Source: Carettochelys insculpta (taxonomy: Eukaryota > Chordata > Testudines > Carettochelyidae). Taken from it: a DNA stretch of 64,000 bases. The notes under the pieces are model-generated. The model saw only the letters and a list, made by a program, of their open reading frames with translations, ran no database searches and was not told the DNA's origin. Every line of letters starts with the position of its first letter. The first letter of the stretch is position 1. Positions 59,863 through 64,000 of this stretch are shown here, one piece after another. Location of the stretch: NCBI RefSeq assembly GCF_033958435.1, contig NC_134160.1, forward strand, positions 10,031,001-10,095,000, read 5' to 3'. The translations under genes were made by a program, and so were the position numbers.

Positions 59863-60116
59863 CTTATATTAACAACCAGAAGTCCTGTGGCACCTTGTAG
59901 ACTAACAGATTTTTGGAGCATAAACTTTTGTGGGCAAAGACCCGCTTCATCATGCATCTGATGAAGCAGTAAAATAGATGCATGATGAAGCGGGTCTTTG
60001 CCCACAAAAGTTTATGCTCCAAAAATCTGTTAGTCTATAAGGTGCCATAGGACTTCTTGTTGTTCTCAAAGTTACAGACTAACACGGCTCCCTCTCTGAT
60101 ACTTATATATTAACAA
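59863..60116 (-). mobile_element. Fold-back SINE with flanking target duplication
   Basis: The SINE reads on the minus strand from its head at about 60101 (GTATCAGAGAGGGAGCCGTG, read on that strand) to CATGCATCT-type tail at 59976. A 16-base spacer follows (59960-59975), then an 89-base inverted copy of the body at 59871-59959. The arms 59871-59959 and 59976-60064 differ at three positions by my count. The outer flanks CTTATATTAACAA (59863-59875, overlapping the left arm) and CTTATATATTAACAA (60102-60116) look like one target duplication around the whole unit, so it entered as one event. Confidence 0.88.
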
Positions 60117-60375
60117 ATTCAGAGAGCAATGATTTCTACACAACGAATAAAAAACTGAAACCTTTAAAATTAAGCCGAAGTGGTGTAATTTAGAAATAAG
60201 GAAAATTAGATTTCTGGTAGGGTCAGATTCCTGATTACACTTTCCTTGGGTTTCTACAACGTTGCTGATGGTGGGCCAGTGGTTGGGGAATAAGTATGTG
60301 TCAGAATGTGAGGTGGGGCATGTCACCACGTGGTACCTCCTCCAGCTCTCTTTAGTAAGTTTAAGGTAAGTGGGT

Positions 60376-60379
<4 letters not shown>

Positions 60380-60413
<34 letters not shown>
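60380..60413 (+). repeat. (GA)17 microsatellite
   Basis: Uninterrupted GA dinucleotides over 34 bases. Confidence 0.95.
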
Positions 60414-60419
<6 letters not shown>

Positions 60420-61291
60420 GCTTGGTCTCTAAATGGTGAGCACTGTCTTCCATTGTGTGGGTTTGTTTTTTTTTAAATAGTACCAAGATAGTTGAACAAT
60501 AGCCATGTGTAGCATATGTGAGACTTCCCTACCTACTCACCCACATGGTATTCAGACAGTTTACCAATTGTTCACAGGATGCAATTTTCCAGCAACTCTT
60601 GTACCAAGTTAGGGCGCAGCAGTCTTGTCTGAACTAGCTTCGGTTTCCTGGTTGAAGGGGGGTGCATGCAGCGAAGTGAGAGACGTTCACTGTTCTTGCC
60701 TTCAGCGTAGCCTGAAACGTAATGCTGTAGGAAGCAATGGCTAATTTCTGGTCCCTGTGAAGAAAGGGTCATGAGAAATGTATCTGGGTTTTCTTTTACA
60801 TCTGTATTTTGGGTGTTTGTAGTCTTTTTTTCCTCCCCCTCAAGTAACAAGCTCTCCACCCATCTGAGGCCTCAGAATGGACTGAGGTTATTCCAGAGTT
60901 CTCAAACTCTTATTTCAAGGGTGAGCTGCTGTTCTGTCACGAATCACTTCTGTTCATCTAGTCATCACATAGAAGATCTTTTCTCCTGTTTGCAATCATA
61001 TACTACCTGTGGCAACTACATCACCTGCTTATACAGGAATGTACTTATTTTAATCTCTCTCAATGCAGCTTAGCAGCTGGAAATGCATTTGAGAATTGGC
61101 CCCCATGTGACCAACTAGCTTTTTGGACTATCAGCTGGGAAACTGGGGTGGGGAATAGAATAAGATCCATTTACAAGTTCACTAAGCATTTGCTACAGCC
61201 TTCATAATTGACGACAACTTGAGCTGATTTAGTGTGTGTTTTGTTTTTTTTTTGTAGTTTGCCTAGGAGCAGAGTGCAGTGAATTCTATAA

Positions 61292-62175
<884 letters not shown>

Positions 62176-62215
62176 TAAGGACTTTAAGTTTTAACAGCAG
62201 ACTTCTAAACATAAA

Positions 62216-62503
62216 GCAAGATTTAGAAAAAAGATTGTCTGGACTGTGCAAACTTTGAAACCAGCCTCTTGTACATGAGGCAGAGGTGTTGGGTTAAGAT
62301 ACTGTTCGTAAAGCTGGAGCAGGTCTTTCAACTCAGCTGTTGTGAGCACATTGCAGTAAGCAAGATTTAGAAAAAAGATTGTCTGGACTGTGCAAACTTT
62401 GAAACCAGCCTCTTGTACATGAGGCAGAGGTGATGGGTTAAGATACTGTTCGTAAAGCTGGAGCAGGTCTTTCAACTCAGCTGTTGTGAGCACATTGCAG
62501 TAA
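62216..62503. repeat. 144-bp tandem duplication, 143/144 identical
   Basis: Units at 62216-62359 and 62360-62503 begin GCAAGATTTAGAAAAAAGAT and end CACATTGCAGTAA. The only difference I find is T at 62289 against A at 62433. Because 144 is divisible by three, a minus-strand frame stays open through both units. I recognise no gene in that frame. The first unit starts 78 bases after exon 6. Confidence 0.95.
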
Positions 62504-62527
62504 GGTTGCCTGGTGCTTGCCCTAGAG

Positions 62528-63345
62528 CAGAGATCTGCAACCAAAATAGTGAGAAGAGCCGTTTTAAAATTTGGTTACAATGTCAATACTTCAGGAGCGA
62601 CAATGCATGTAAATACGAGACAGTCCTTCATGAATAACATCAGACCAGACTCTTTGTAACTCCTCTTTTAAGAACAGCGTGCACACAATGATCTGTACCA
62701 GTTAGAAAGTTTGTTACTTTCACCCCCTGGATTGGAGAGCAAATGAGAACAAGGAAAACGCTGCACCTGGGGATGGGGTCTTAGGCAGGAAGGGGCAATG
62801 TTAGAATTGACTCTCCATGCCGCCACACCCCCCGCCATTCCAAGGCTCTATCTCCCCTGTGGCTCACAAACCCACTGCCTATCCCCAAGCTTTATGCTCC
62901 ACACCCCGTCCCCAGGATTAACTCACTTCAGCCAACAAGGTCCTCAAGCTGCATGCGAGGTGGCTTCTAACCCTTCTTGAGGAAGATCTTGTACAGCGTG
63001 AACTGCAAGTGCCCATTCCACTGGCACATGTGCTCATGCTCAGCCAGCAGGAGGTGGTACTGCTTGGTCAGCTCTGCACGCCGCCCCTCCGCAGCTGCCC
63101 CGTCCTCTTCCTCCTCAGGGCTGCATGGCTCCAGCTGTGGCAGACTCGGCTGCCCCTCCCACCAGCTCTCCTGTCACCGCTGAAACAGGAACTTAATTTA
63201 ATTGGTTTAATGGCCAGATCCCTGCTGCTGGCTGTTAAACCAATTAAATTTAGTTCTAATGTTTCAGCAGCGTCAGCATCCGGAGCTGCAAATGACTCCT
63301 TAAGGAGCTGTCTGAGGCTCCAGAGCCACAGGCTGCCGACCGCTG
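62528..63345. mobile_element. hAT-like non-autonomous DNA transposon (family B, 818 bp)
   Basis: Left end CAGAGATCTGCAACCAAAAT and inverted right end CAGCGGTCGGCAGCCTGTGG are terminal repeats. Flanking 8-mers CCCTAGAG (62520-62527) and CCCTCAAG (63346-63353) match at 6 of 8. Inside, 63181-63262 contains an inverted repeat: TTAATTTAATTGGTTTAATG and TTAAACCAATTAAATTTAGT around CCAGATCCCTGCTGCTGG. It shares both ends with the 502-bp copy at 7819. Confidence 0.82.
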
Positions 63346-63653
63346 CCCTCAAGATTTAAAAGCTTCAGGAACATCTTACTCAAACTTGTGTGAACGTTGC
63401 ATTTTCAAGAACCATAGCCTTAAACTTCAAAACATGGGGTGATTACAGCAGTTGTGGCTCTGTTCTCCATAAAGGACAGATCCACTAGACGAGGGATACA
63501 TGAGTAGGAGTGTCTCTCTTCATGGCATCCCACTAAAACATGACATTGGCTGGCTCACTATGAGTAATGTGACGTGTTTACAGTTTTTCCCTACTAGAGG
63601 GGGTTTGATATTTTTTTTTATTTATTTTTTTTTTTAATGTCTCCATTGATCAG

Positions 63654-63821
63654 GTTACATGCAGAGGACGGCTCAGATGCCCCAGTACAGCTCCCCTCAG
63701 CCTAGCTCCGCCTTATCTCCACGTCAGTCTTCTGGAGGACAGATGCATGCTGGGATGGGACCATATCAGCAGAACTCAATGGGAAGCTATGGGCCCCAGG
63801 GGGGTCAGTATGGTCCTCAAG
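63654..63821 (+). CDS. ARID1A: ARID1A exon 7
   Basis: 168 bases, as in human. Enters at the second base of a glycine codon and leaves after the first base of another. Acceptor TTGATCAG ends at 63653; donor GTAAGA begins at 63822. It encodes (G)[38 protein letters not shown] and [17 protein letters not shown](G). The last block is identical to human. This is the last exon in the window; intron 7 runs off the edge. Confidence 0.96.
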
Positions 63822-64000
63822 GTAAGAATATGAACCATCTGGATAGAATGGGAATTGGAGCTCTGCTGGGCAGGAAAAATGGCCCACATTCCATCATCTT
63901 TCCTTGCCTTTTACAAATTGCATTTATTTGTACTGTTTTAAAACGTGGATGATGCAACGCGTCTGAAACATTTTCCTGCCACAAAAGGGAGTGTGCTTTG
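63822..64000 (+). other. Start of ARID1A intron 7
   Basis: Donor GTAAGA at 63822. No repeat or further exon is seen in the 179 bases available. Confidence 0.85.

Overview
This is vertebrate nuclear DNA with long introns, GT-AG splice sites, a CpG island and dense interspersed repeats. It holds the 5' part of one protein-coding gene on the + strand, ARID1A (BAF250a, the defining subunit of the canonical BAF SWI/SNF chromatin remodeller). Seven coding exons are visible (2525-3670, 34989-35201, 35958-36419, 38902-39015, 61349-61589, 62048-62137, 63654-63821). They total 2434 coding bases, or 811 codons plus one base, and the reading phase is kept across all six junctions. The window covers only the disordered, Q/P/G/S-rich N-terminal third. 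The ARID DNA-binding domain and the C-terminal BAF250 domain lie beyond the right edge.

The repeats suggest a reptile, most likely a hidden-necked turtle, with a crocodilian as the main alternative. The evidence is several CR1 non-LTR retrotransposons, tRNA-derived SINEs of a type I associate with turtles, old MIR copies, and many non-autonomous DNA transposons (hAT-like, mariner-like, and a family with ends reading GGCTGTGTCTACACTAGC). Species cannot be settled without a database search.

Layout: 1-1690 is intergenic flank with no recognised gene. About 1690-3720 is the CpG-island promoter, 5' UTR and exon 1. Intron 1 (31.3 kb) holds most of the repeats, including a three-level nested insertion at 21195-25250: a degenerate CR1 inside a hAT-like element with a perfect 8-bp target duplication, inside a TTAACTGGTTAA-type repeat. 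Exons 2-4 are clustered at 35-39 kb, with a 5'-truncated CR1 in intron 3. Intron 4 (22.3 kb) carries a 436-bp near-perfect palindromic transposon, a 788-bp hAT-like element, another CR1 and a fold-back SINE. Exons 5-7 follow at 61-64 kb. Intron 6 holds a 144-bp tandem duplication with one mismatch and an 818-bp hAT-like element.

I found no second host gene, no convincing RNA gene and no novel gene system. The most unusual material is structural: three inverted fold-back repeats of SINE-like elements, the palindromic transposon, the nested insertion, the recent 144-bp duplication, and an exon 3 that is open in all three sense frames. Repeat family names are from reading alone; edges are exact only where a target duplication is stated.
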